Assembly: GCA_023268595.1 (NCBI GenBank)
Contig: JALQUD010000020.1
Span: forward strand, 1 to 12,470
Direction of reading: 5' to 3'
DNA: 12,470 nucleotides
Source of the DNA: Candidatus Saccharimonadia bacterium
Lineage (GTDB): Bacteria > Patescibacteriota > Saccharimonadia > Saccharimonadales > UBA4665
Positions 1-5,505 of the stretch are shown here, one piece after another. Numbering within the stretch: position 1 is the first letter of the stretch; each line of letters begins with the position of its first letter. The notes under the pieces were generated by a model. That model saw nothing but the letters and a program-made list of their open reading frames with translations, made no database searches and had not been told where the DNA came from. The position numbers and the translations under genes were made by a program.

Positions 1-1
1 C

Positions 2-400
2 GTCGAGGGCGACGTGACCTACAAGGGCGACGACCGCACCGGTGCGACATCCGACACGGGCTACGACGAGAACATGGTCATCGACCTCTCATCGTCACCG
101 GCGGAACTCGTGCAGTACGCGCTGTTCCTGACCAACTTCGAGGAGCTCGAGGACGGCCAGCAGCCCAGCAAGGTGCTCGCCGCGGTCAGCGACATCGTCT
201 GCGGCGTGAAGCAGGAGGGTTCGAACAACGAACTCGTCGTCAGCATGCCGGAGATCACGACGGACAGTCCGTTCGCGATCACCGTTCTGGTGGCCACCCT
301 CGACCGTGACGGTGACAACTTCGTCCTCACGGACAAGCGGGAGGCCTACGACGAGACGATGTTCGAGATCGCCAAGAAGCTCGACCCCGGGCTTTCCTGA
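2..400 (+). CDS. TerD-family stress protein, C-terminal part (5' end outside window)
   Basis: The reading frame is already open at base 2 and ends at a TGA at 398-400. The GTG at 14 is internal to the conserved domain, so I treat the gene as truncated by the window edge. The visible part begins with GDDRTG, followed a few residues later by DENMVIDLSSSP, the pattern of the TerD fold: an acidic calcium-binding stretch, then IDLS and a strand such as ALFLTNFE. The rest is more diverged, but has the alternating strands and the late helix (FEIAKKLDPG) expected at the domain end. Known TerD-family proteins bind calcium and belong to tellurite, phage and stress response clusters; their exact activity is unsettled. 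The DUF475/TerC-like gene at 3054 supports the call. Codons end mostly in C, as in the genes at 895 and 3054. Family assignment is fairly sure; a specific TerD, TerE or TerZ name is not justified. Confidence 0.72.
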   Translation, partial: VEGDVTYKGDDRTGATSDTGYDENMVIDLSSSPAELVQYALFLTNFEELEDGQQPSKVLAAVSDIVCGVKQEGSNNELVVSMPEITTDSPFAITVLVATLDRDGDNFVLTDKREAYDETMFEIAKKLDPGLS

Positions 401-508
401 TCGCTTGAGCTTCGGCTCTCGCACACGACAGCCTGGTCGTTGACCTTTCTTTGTTCCGTGCAACGGAAACCTGACGTAGGGTAACTCCTGCAGCCTCTCA
501 TTCACGCA

Positions 509-558
509 GGGGTGGTCTCAATTTTTATGACGAAAGTCATTAAAAACGAGACCACCCC
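509..558 (+). repeat. Long 3' hairpin after the TerD gene, related to the one at 4200-4244
   Basis: Arms 509-519 and 548-558 are perfectly complementary over 11 bp. Inside lies a second stem (522-531 with 536-546, one bulged base) closed by a C(GAAA)G tetraloop at 532-535. The outer arms contain GGTGGTCTC and GAGACCACC, and the same nine-base arms occur in the hairpin after the DUF475 gene. It lies 108 bases past the stop codon and 23 bases before a separate terminator, so it may protect the 3' end or act as a first terminator. Confidence 0.8.
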
Positions 559-581
559 GCAACACCACATATACTGTATGC

Positions 582-601
582 CCGCCGGAAGGCGGTTTTT
601 T
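582..601 (+). terminator. Rho-independent terminator of the TerD transcript
   Basis: The stem CCGCC (582-586) pairs with GGCGG (591-595) around the loop GGAA and is followed directly by six T (596-601). It is preceded by GCAACACCA at 559-567, a word also found at the same distance before the terminator of the DUF475 gene. Confidence 0.85.
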
Positions 602-622
602 GTTATAAATGCTTATAATAAC

Positions 623-650
623 TTGTAATATCTACCAAAAATGGTAAAAT
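623..650 (+). promoter_or_regulatory. Candidate sigma-70 promoter for the gene at 895
   Basis: TTGTAA (623-628) and TAAAAT (645-650) are separated by 16 bases in AT-rich DNA. The predicted transcript start is near 657, giving a leader of about 238 bases. The spacer holds a small dyad, TACCA and TGGTA around AAAA (633-646), which overlaps the -10 box and could bind a repressor. Confidence 0.5.
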
Positions 651-682
651 ATTTTAAGTCTATTTCGGTTTATCCGTATAAG

Positions 683-835
683 ACGCCCTTTTATGCAGAT
701 TGCAGGGAACCTGATGTGGTTGAACGTCATAAGGCGTGTACGCATGCATATCCTGTTGTGAAAGTGGAAAAACGGTAATGACGCGCTAAAAGTGCAAGCG
801 CACCTTTCATTGCTTTTTTCCCGCTTTCACAGGGG
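683..835 (+). promoter_or_regulatory. Structured 5' leader RNA, unknown class
   Basis: Two extended pairings are visible. The first is ACGCC (683-687) plus TTATG (691-695) with CATAA (728-732) plus GGCGT (733-737). The second is 758-772 with 815-830: 15 bp including one G-U pair and one bulged C, enclosing smaller pairings such as AATGA/TCATT and GCGCT/AGCGC. A short alternative stem, GTGC/GCAC (792-803), precedes a T-rich stretch, so mutually exclusive folds are possible. I recognise no known riboswitch signature. In particular, it does not look like the manganese yybP-ykoY element often found near TerC-type genes. It may be a cis-regulatory leader or an independent small RNA. Confidence 0.4.
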
Positions 836-894
836 AATCTACATGTCCGCAAGTCCGCAGTTCAGATCAATTCCGAACGTAAAGGAGAGGCAAT

Positions 895-1545
895 ATGTCT
901 TCGTCCGCCGGTTCCAACCAGTACCAGACGGGCAAGCTCGTCATCGAGAGCGAGATCGTCGCCATGGTCGCAGGCGTCGTCCTGACCATCCTGGCCGGCA
1001 CCGCCGCCCTCGCCAGTCTCGGTGACCTCATCCGGGTCGCCGGCCAGCTGGCATGGGTCCTCGTGGCCGCCTACGTCGTCGCCATCGCGGTCCAGTTCTG
1101 GGTCAGCGAGTCCTGGCGCAACGGCATGACGGTCAAGGAGATCATCCTGGCCATCGCCTGGCCCATCGACGTCATCCGCAGCCTCCGGCTCGGCCTGCGC
1201 GCCGCCCGCGGCAAGATGGCCATGAGCCAGAAGGTCAACGACGACACCGGCGAGAAGGTGCTGGGGGAGACCGCCGCCAAGATGTTCGGCATGGCCGTAC
1301 TGGTCCTGGCCACGGGTCTCGGCTTCATCGGCATCGTCACCGCGTTCAGCGTGCTTGGCTCGCTGATCTACCTGGCCATCGTGGTCTGGGCCGTCGGTGC
1401 CATCGTGCAGTTCTGGGTCGCCGAGTCCTGGCGGGACGGCCTCACCACCGGTGAGATCCTGCTGGCGCTGGCCTGGCCCATCGACATGTACAAGACCATC
1501 CGGGCCGGCGTCCGCGCCAGCAACAACGGCAACAACGTCGCCTGA
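895..1545 (+). CDS. Four-helix membrane protein with internal duplication, unknown function
   Basis: I do not recognise the family. The 216-residue protein is two copies of one unit, offset by about 105 residues. Each unit has two predicted membrane helices (roughly 21-45 and 50-70; 130-150 and 153-175), then a near-identical block: VQFWVSESWRNG at 66-77 against VQFWVAESWRDG at 171-182, both running into an E-I-hhA-hAWPID stretch (to 92 and 197) and a basic tail (LRLGLRAARG, IRAGVRASN). The AWPID segments may be amphipathic or re-entrant. The ATG at 895 is preceded by AAGGAG (882-887) at good spacing, which fixes the start. Codons are strongly C-ending, as in the TerD and DUF475 genes, suggesting high expression or common origin. 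The context suggests a part in an envelope or metal stress response, but that is inference. It converges on the ATP-grasp gene. Confidence 0.85.
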   Translation: MSSSAGSNQYQTGKLVIESEIVAMVAGVVLTILAGTAALASLGDLIRVAGQLAWVLVAAYVVAIAVQFWVSESWRNGMTVKEIILAIAWPIDVIRSLRLGLRAARGKMAMSQKVNDDTGEKVLGETAAKMFGMAVLVLATGLGFIGIVTAFSVLGSLIYLAIVVWAVGAIVQFWVAESWRDGLTTGEILLALAWPIDMYKTIRAGVRASNNGNNVA

Positions 1546-1576
1546 TGATCTATCGAGTGTCCTGACAGGGGCCTGA

Positions 1577-1639
1577 AGTCATGCGGTGCATGGCGTGTTC
1601 TTAGTGGATCTTCCACGCAGCACCATGCGCCGCATGACT
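1577..1639 (+). repeat. Long hairpin downstream of the duplicated membrane protein gene
   Basis: Arms 1577-1593 and 1623-1639 pair over 17 bp with a single G-U wobble. An inner CGTG/CACG (1594-1597, 1614-1617) extends the stem. It lies 31 bases past the stop and has no T run of its own; a separate terminator follows at 1705. This repeats the hairpin-then-terminator layout seen after the TerD and DUF475 genes, but with a different stem sequence. Confidence 0.75.
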
Positions 1640-1704
1640 AGCCCTACACCAACACCCATCCGCTCCGACCCTGCAATCTGCTCCACCTCTAAGTTATTTT
1701 TCAT

Positions 1705-1735
1705 AAAAACACCGCCATCATACTGGCGGTGTTTT
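1705..1735. terminator. Bidirectional intrinsic terminator between convergent genes
   Basis: A 12-bp perfect stem (1706-1717 with 1724-1735) has GC-rich ACCGCCA/TGGCGGT at its core, a six-base loop, and runs of A on the left and T on the right. A T run therefore follows the stem on either strand. It sits between the plus-strand gene ending at 1545 and the minus-strand gene ending at 1765 and can serve both. Confidence 0.88.
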
Positions 1736-1764
1736 AGGCCGTGAGGCGGCTACATTACCTGAAG

Positions 1765-2814
1765 CTATCGCTCGCTAACGACATGAGCGGTGCGCTTCAT
1801 CTCAAGAACGGTATGTCCGTTATGCTGTTTAATGTCGTCCGGTGAGACCTTACCTGTAACTAATTTTGTCCAGCCGCTGATAATTCCAAAGCCTGCGCGT
1901 TCACTATGGATGGAGCCGCCGGCAGGGCGCGGATTAATTTCCAGTATCTTCCAATCACTCTCGGCATCCAATCGGTATTGAACGCTTACTATACCGTGCA
2001 TGCTGAGGCTGCCGATAGTGCGGTAAGCGTGCCCGATAGTCGGATGCTCGGAATCAATATGTTGGAATTCTTGGGTACCTTTGACCTTGGTACGGGCCGC
2101 ATGGCTAAGCGGCCGACCCTCCCAGCTAAGCACGTCCACGCTGACTTCTGGGCCGGGAAGGTAGTCCATGACGATCATCTGACGTGCAGGCGCTTCTTGC
2201 TCCGCTTTAGCTAGCGCCGTAAAGTAAACTTCTGGGTGTATTTCTCGCTCGGTCGGGTCATTAAGGAAACTGGCATTAGCGTGCGGATTGAGACGCCAAT
2301 ATCCGCCTCCGTTCACGCCTACTACAGGTTTAATACAGACTTCTTGACCGTTGGCTGAACGGCGATAATATTCTTTGGCAACCTGCTCACTGCCGATCGT
2401 CAGCGTGGCGTCTGGCCGATGCGGGTCGTTGCCGAGCCACTGTGTGAAGGCGATCTTATCGTCAACCAGACGGATAACATCTGGCGTCGCAGCGGCGTGC
2501 ACTCGCGGAACGATGCCGCTCAGGTCGTATAATGCGCTGTTTTGCACCCATATAGCATCAATACCATGCTGCTCGGCGGTGCGGTTGATCGTTTCGATCG
2601 CATCGGGAGTTTTAGCTATCGGGAAAGGAAGTGCCAACGTACCCGTAAGTGGCTGGCGCTCAGATGATAGTATTTCCAAATCGGCGTCGGCTTCTAGCAT
2701 TAATGCGCCAATCTCGCGACGGCTGAAACCATGCTCCATCCATAGCGCTGTTCTGATGTCTGTGGATGTGTCTACGTCGTAGTGTTCTAGTGAAGGTGTG
2801 ATAATTTCTGTCAT
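1765..2814 (-). CDS. ATP-grasp family ligase, unknown substrate
   Basis: The family joins a carboxylate to an amine or thiol through an acyl-phosphate made with ATP. Counting from the ATG at 2814 (349 residues), a poorly conserved N-terminal part of about 115 residues precedes the ATP-grasp core. There a CIKP lysine (about 162) and the glycine-rich GVNGGG (166-171) form the nucleotide-binding loop, MDYLPGPEVSVDV (216-228) is the central strand, and the EINPRPAGG stretch (292-300) supplies the Glu and Asn that hold magnesium. A TTG five codons upstream (2829) is possible, but the ATG is preferred; neither has a clear Shine-Dalgarno, and the transcript may be leaderless. ATP-grasp genes recur in the biosynthetic part of bacterial Ter stress clusters, and here the gene lies between Ter-like genes. 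Its mixed A/T-ending codons differ from those neighbours. Fold confident, substrate unknown. Confidence 0.85.
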   Translation of the reverse strand: MTEIITPSLEHYDVDTSTDIRTALWMEHGFSRREIGALMLEADADLEILSSERQPLTGTLALPFPIAKTPDAIETINRTAEQHGIDAIWVQNSALYDLSGIVPRVHAAATPDVIRLVDDKIAFTQWLGNDPHRPDATLTIGSEQVAKEYYRRSANGQEVCIKPVVGVNGGGYWRLNPHANASFLNDPTEREIHPEVYFTALAKAEQEAPARQMIVMDYLPGPEVSVDVLSWEGRPLSHAARTKVKGTQEFQHIDSEHPTIGHAYRTIGSLSMHGIVSVQYRLDAESDWKILEINPRPAGGSIHSERAGFGIISGWTKLVTGKVSPDDIKQHNGHTVLEMKRTAHVVSER

Positions 2815-2858
2815 ATGTAAATATATCAATACACTAGTATGGTATTACAATCAATCTT

Positions 2859-2923
2859 ATAGTAATAGTAGAAAACTTTTTACTATTGCAATTTAAAATA
2901 ATAGTGTTATAATAAATAACTAT
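2859..2923. promoter_or_regulatory. Repeated ATAGT/ACTAT motif and palindrome in the divergent promoter region
   Basis: In the AT-rich spacer between the ATP-grasp gene and the divergent DUF475 gene, the five-base word ATAGT or its complement occurs at 2859, 2865, 2882, 2901 and 2919. The last four centres are 17 to 19 bases apart. Two of them form a palindrome at 2864-2887, in which the 12-base halves match at 10 positions. It overlaps the -35 box of the plus-strand promoter. The arrangement resembles an operator array, but in such AT-rich DNA chance is a real alternative. Confidence 0.4.
2886..2913 (+). promoter_or_regulatory. Sigma-70 promoter of the DUF475 gene
   Basis: TTGCAA (2886-2891) and a perfect TATAAT (2908-2913) are 16 bases apart. 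The predicted start near 2920 gives a leader of about 134 bases before the ATG at 3054. This is the best promoter match in the window. Confidence 0.75.
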
Positions 2924-2949
2924 GTGCGCATGAAACATGTCGAGTCTTC

Positions 2950-3049
2950 GTGACCTTCACTGTCTTCAGCTACTGCGTGCTGCAACTTAGCAGTGTGAGT
3001 CACCGCTATCCAACCCGTCGTTAGTCATCGAGCCTTCCTTTGGAGGAAG
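2950..3049 (+). promoter_or_regulatory. Folded leader of the DUF475 gene with a hairpin over its ribosome binding site
   Basis: GTGAC (2950-2954) pairs with GTCAC (2999-3003) and CACTG (2958-2962) with CAGTG (2991-2995), giving an interrupted stem. Just before the gene, CTTCCT (3034-3039) pairs with AGGAAG (3044-3049) around TTGG, covering most of the Shine-Dalgarno GGAGG (3042-3046). Opening this small hairpin could control translation. It does not match the manganese riboswitch consensus as I know it. Confidence 0.42.
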
Positions 3050-3053
3050 ACAC

Positions 3054-4184
3054 ATGTCCAGCACTCACCCGGTGAGAATCTTCGGATTCTCGGTCGGCAT
3101 CACGATCGTGGCGCTCATCGCCGCGTACTTCTACGGAGGCATCGAGGCATTCGCACTCTGTGCCATCCTGGGAGTCCTGGAGATCACGCTGTCGTTCGAC
3201 AACGCGGTCGTCAACGCCCAAATCCTGGAGCGGATGAGCCCGTTCTGGCAGAAGATCTTCCTCTCGGTCGGCATCGTCATCGCCGTCTTCGGCATGCGGC
3301 TGGTGTTCCCGCTCGTGATCGTCGCCGTGACCGCCGGTCTCAACCCCGTCGAGTCCCTGACGCTCGCGCTGGAACAGCGACCCGAGTCCGACCCGACCAG
3401 CTACGCGGCCATCCTCAACCAGGCCTACCCGCAGATCGCGGCGTTCGGCGGTATGTTCCTGTACATGCTCTTCCTGGACTGGATGTTCACGGAGCGCGAC
3501 GTTCACTGGCTGAGCTGGCTCGAGCGACCCCTCGTCAAGATCGGGCAGCTCAACCGGCTCTCCATCGTCATCGCCGTCGTCACCCTGGTGGTCCTGTCCC
3601 AGACGCTCGCCGACAACCCGGCCACGGTCCTGGTTTCCGGTGCCTTCGGCCTGGTGACCTACCTGTCCGTCAAGGGTCTCGGCGACCTCTTCGAGCAGGC
3701 CGGCGGCCACGGACCCAACACGTTGGTCAAGGCCACCGGCAAGGCGGGCTTCTTCCTGTTCCTCTATCTCGAGGTGCTGGACGCGGCCTTCTCCTTCGAC
3801 GGTGTCATCGGCGCCTTCGCGGTCACGACCGACCCGATCATCATCGCCCTCGGGCTTGGTGTCATCGGTGCGTTCTTCGTCCGCTCGCTGACCGTCTACA
3901 TGGTCCGCAAGGGAACCCTCGACGAGCTCATCTACCTGGAGCACGGCGCCCACTGGGCCATCGGCGCACTGTCGATCGTCCTGCTCATGGGCATCGGTTT
4001 CCACGTCAACGAGGTCGTCACCGGTCTGATCGGGGTCGCCTTCATCGGGGCCGCGTTCACGTCCAGCATCCTGCACAATCGCAAGAAGCACCGTTCCGAC
4101 GAGGACGAGGAGGATCACGCCGGCGCCATGCCGATGCACGACGAGGCCCAGGCCGAACTGATCGGCCAGAAGGCTTCCAAGTAG
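3054..4184 (+). CDS. DUF475 (TerC-like) multi-pass membrane protein
   Basis: This 376-residue protein matches the DUF475 family, relatives of TerC, a membrane family tied to metal export or metalation and tellurite resistance. Two equivalent acidic motifs in membrane helices mark it: a segment ending LEITLSFDN with Glu43 and Asp49, and LEVLDAAFSFDG with Glu240, Asp243 and Asp249. The stretches RMSPFWQ, FGMRLVFPL, AAFGGMF and EHGAHWAIGA are also typical. I count about nine hydrophobic segments. After residue 340 comes a soluble tail rich in Asp, Glu and His (roughly 345-364), which could bind metal. The ATG at 3054 follows GGAGGA at 3042-3047 with good spacing. The gene has its own promoter, folded leader and double-hairpin 3' end, so it is monocistronic. 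Codons are strongly C-ending. The family call is firm; the transported ion is not known from sequence. Confidence 0.92.
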   Translation: MSSTHPVRIFGFSVGITIVALIAAYFYGGIEAFALCAILGVLEITLSFDNAVVNAQILERMSPFWQKIFLSVGIVIAVFGMRLVFPLVIVAVTAGLNPVESLTLALEQRPESDPTSYAAILNQAYPQIAAFGGMFLYMLFLDWMFTERDVHWLSWLERPLVKIGQLNRLSIVIAVVTLVVLSQTLADNPATVLVSGAFGLVTYLSVKGLGDLFEQAGGHGPNTLVKATGKAGFFLFLYLEVLDAAFSFDGVIGAFAVTTDPIIIALGLGVIGAFFVRSLTVYMVRKGTLDELIYLEHGAHWAIGALSIVLLMGIGFHVNEVVTGLIGVAFIGAAFTSSILHNRKKHRSDEDEEDHAGAMPMHDEAQAELIGQKASK

Positions 4185-4199
4185 TAGTACTGTAGCACC

Positions 4200-4244
4200 G
4201 TGGTGGTCTCCGGATCAAAGCCTTCCGGCTCCGGAGACCACCAC
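4200..4244 (+). repeat. Long perfect 3' hairpin after the DUF475 gene
   Basis: Arms 4200-4214 and 4230-4244 are complementary over 15 bp without mismatch, around a 15-base loop. They contain GGTGGTCTC (4202-4210) and GAGACCACC (4234-4242), the same words as the hairpin after the TerD gene. It starts 15 bases past the stop and has no T run, so it is not itself a standard terminator. Confidence 0.85.
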
Positions 4245-4292
4245 AACTACACTACTCAAAGACTCACACTGCAACACCATGATCATCACGAG

Positions 4293-4313
4293 CCCGCAGC
4301 TGCGGGATTTTTT
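4293..4313 (+). terminator. Rho-independent terminator of the DUF475 gene
   Basis: CCCGC (4293-4297) pairs with GCGGG (4302-4306), the whole being a 14-base palindrome, followed by A and six T (4308-4313). GCAACACCA at 4271-4279 precedes it by 13 bases, the same spacing as before the CCCGC at 581-585. It ends only four bases before the stop codon of the opposing gene. Confidence 0.87.
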
Positions 4314-4317
4314 ATTT

Positions 4318-5502
4318 CTAGCGCTTGGTCAGCGTAGTTTTCATCAGATAAGACTGGTACGGACCGAACATCGACATGACCCAATAGAAGGTCTGGCCAT
4401 CGTTCTCCACATATGCCGGGTTCAGGAAGGCGCCATACAACTGCGCGTAGCTCTTAGCGGTCGTCAGGGTGATCGAACTGCTCCAAGGACCCCATGGCGT
4501 GTCGGCTTCGCGCAGCACGATGGCAGCCTTGTTCTCGTCCAGGTAAGTCATCATGTATTTGCCGAGCCATTTGTTGTACATGACCGACAGTTCGGAAACC
4601 GGGGCGCTAGCTACCGGTATGGCGCTACTTTCGTTGGCCGACCATTGTGGCGAGCCATCGCCGGCCAGGCCGGTGTAGTACTGGTAGGCTGACTTATTGA
4701 GTACTGAGCCGGTATCTACCTTCATGAGTCTGGCGGCGCCCATGCGCCCGCACGGTGTGCCCCATATGTATAAGGTGTTTTCCTGCTGTAGCACCGCGGT
4801 CATATTGAAGTTACCGGCTCCCCAGCTGACGCTCGGCCGTTTGGTCCAGGCGCCGATGTTGCTGGCGTTGGCCGAAGCCAGTGACGAGCCCGAGCAGACC
4901 CATTTGGCGGGGCCGGGCGGGTGCCAGTCGGTGACATTCATGTAATAGATGTACGCGTCATTATTGACGCCGACGGCACCGGTAGGGATAGCGGTGATGG
5001 CACCGCTATTCTTGGGAATGATCTCTTTGGTCTGGCTGCCGTCCATGGCCCAGCCGTCGAACTTGACGCCATTGGCGAAGCTTGTGGTGCTGGAGTAGGC
5101 TAATGCGTTGGCCGGGACGCCGCCGCTACAACGCTGGGTGTCGCCGAAGGCGAAGAAAGTCTTGTTCTGCCAGGCGAACATGATACCGAGGTCGGTGCCG
5201 CATAGGTTCACGTTGCGGGTCTGGTTGATGCTGTCAGGGCCGGTCAGCAGGCCGATCTGCTTGGTATCGGCCGTGACGCTGCTAAGCAGGCTGCCGAAGC
5301 GGACAGACTGTCCACCGGAAGCGGTGCTATCCGCCGGCTTATAGGCACCGGTCGTCACCGTGCCGGTTTCGGCTTCCTTTGAGCTGGCCGGTGTGGCCGC
5401 CATCGAGTTGACGAGAGTGAAGATACCAAGCGCAGCGAAGAGGAGGCCGACTGTTATGGCGATGAACTTCGGCTGCGTGGGTTTGCCCGGGTGTATCCTC
5501 AT
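4318..5502 (-). CDS. Membrane-anchored extracellular DUF4185 protein (possible glycan hydrolase)
   Basis: The 394-residue protein has a short basic N-terminus, one hydrophobic helix (about 13-35, signal anchor), then a stalk with KEAETG and ASGGQSVRFG (42-70), resembling a shrunken carbohydrate-binding-module edge. From about 78 on, the aromatic, strand-rich sequence fits DUF4185, a beta-propeller family: FAFGDTQRC (118-125), NNDAYIYYMNV, TLYIWGTPCG, and MYNKWLGKYMMTYLDE are blade-like segments. Four Cys (101, 125, 203, 251) could form two disulfides outside the cell. From memory, some DUF4185 proteins are endo-D-arabinanases acting on mycobacterial arabinan (GH183). Asp104 and Asp121 are acidic pairs I would inspect as catalytic. 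Its ATG lies 3 bases after the murB stop and has no good ribosome binding site, so translation is probably coupled to murB. The domain call is fairly sure, the activity speculative. Confidence 0.75.
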   Translation of the reverse strand: MRIHPGKPTQPKFIAITVGLLFAALGIFTLVNSMAATPASSKEAETGTVTTGAYKPADSTASGGQSVRFGSLLSSVTADTKQIGLLTGPDSINQTRNVNLCGTDLGIMFAWQNKTFFAFGDTQRCSGGVPANALAYSSTTSFANGVKFDGWAMDGSQTKEIIPKNSGAITAIPTGAVGVNNDAYIYYMNVTDWHPPGPAKWVCSGSSLASANASNIGAWTKRPSVSWGAGNFNMTAVLQQENTLYIWGTPCGRMGAARLMKVDTGSVLNKSAYQYYTGLAGDGSPQWSANESSAIPVASAPVSELSVMYNKWLGKYMMTYLDENKAAIVLREADTPWGPWSSSITLTTAKSYAQLYGAFLNPAYVENDGQTFYWVMSMFGPYQSYLMKTTLTKR

Positions 5503-5505
5503 GCG

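Larger units (their letters stand above)
401..894. other. 494-base intergenic region with terminator, promoter and folded leader
   Basis: I see no convincing protein gene here. In order it holds a small hairpin (TTCCGT/ACGGAA, 454-468), a long hairpin (509-558), an intrinsic terminator (582-601), a sigma-70-like promoter (623-650) and a long leader with two extended base-paired regions (683-835), followed by the ribosome binding site of the gene at 895. From the terminator to about 680 the sequence is strongly AT-rich, in contrast to the C-rich genes on both sides. Confidence 0.6.

Noticed and set aside
14..400. GTG at 14 as the true start of the TerD-family gene
   Set aside because: The frame is open to the window edge and the conserved domain is already under way, so this is an internal codon of a cut gene.
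1053..1454. Plus-strand open frame within the duplicated membrane protein gene
   Set aside because: It is Arg/His/Gly-rich, as expected from a shifted frame of a GC-rich gene, and has no ribosome binding site.
683..3003. Manganese (yybP-ykoY) riboswitch in the leaders of the genes at 895 and 3054
   Set aside because: It was expected near TerC-type genes, but I could not find its conserved loops in either leader.
3021..4139. Long minus-strand open frame opposite the DUF475 gene
   Set aside because: The translation is an Asp/Glu/Arg/Val-rich low-complexity product typical of the reverse strand of a C-biased gene, with no recognisable domain; the plus strand encodes a clear family member.
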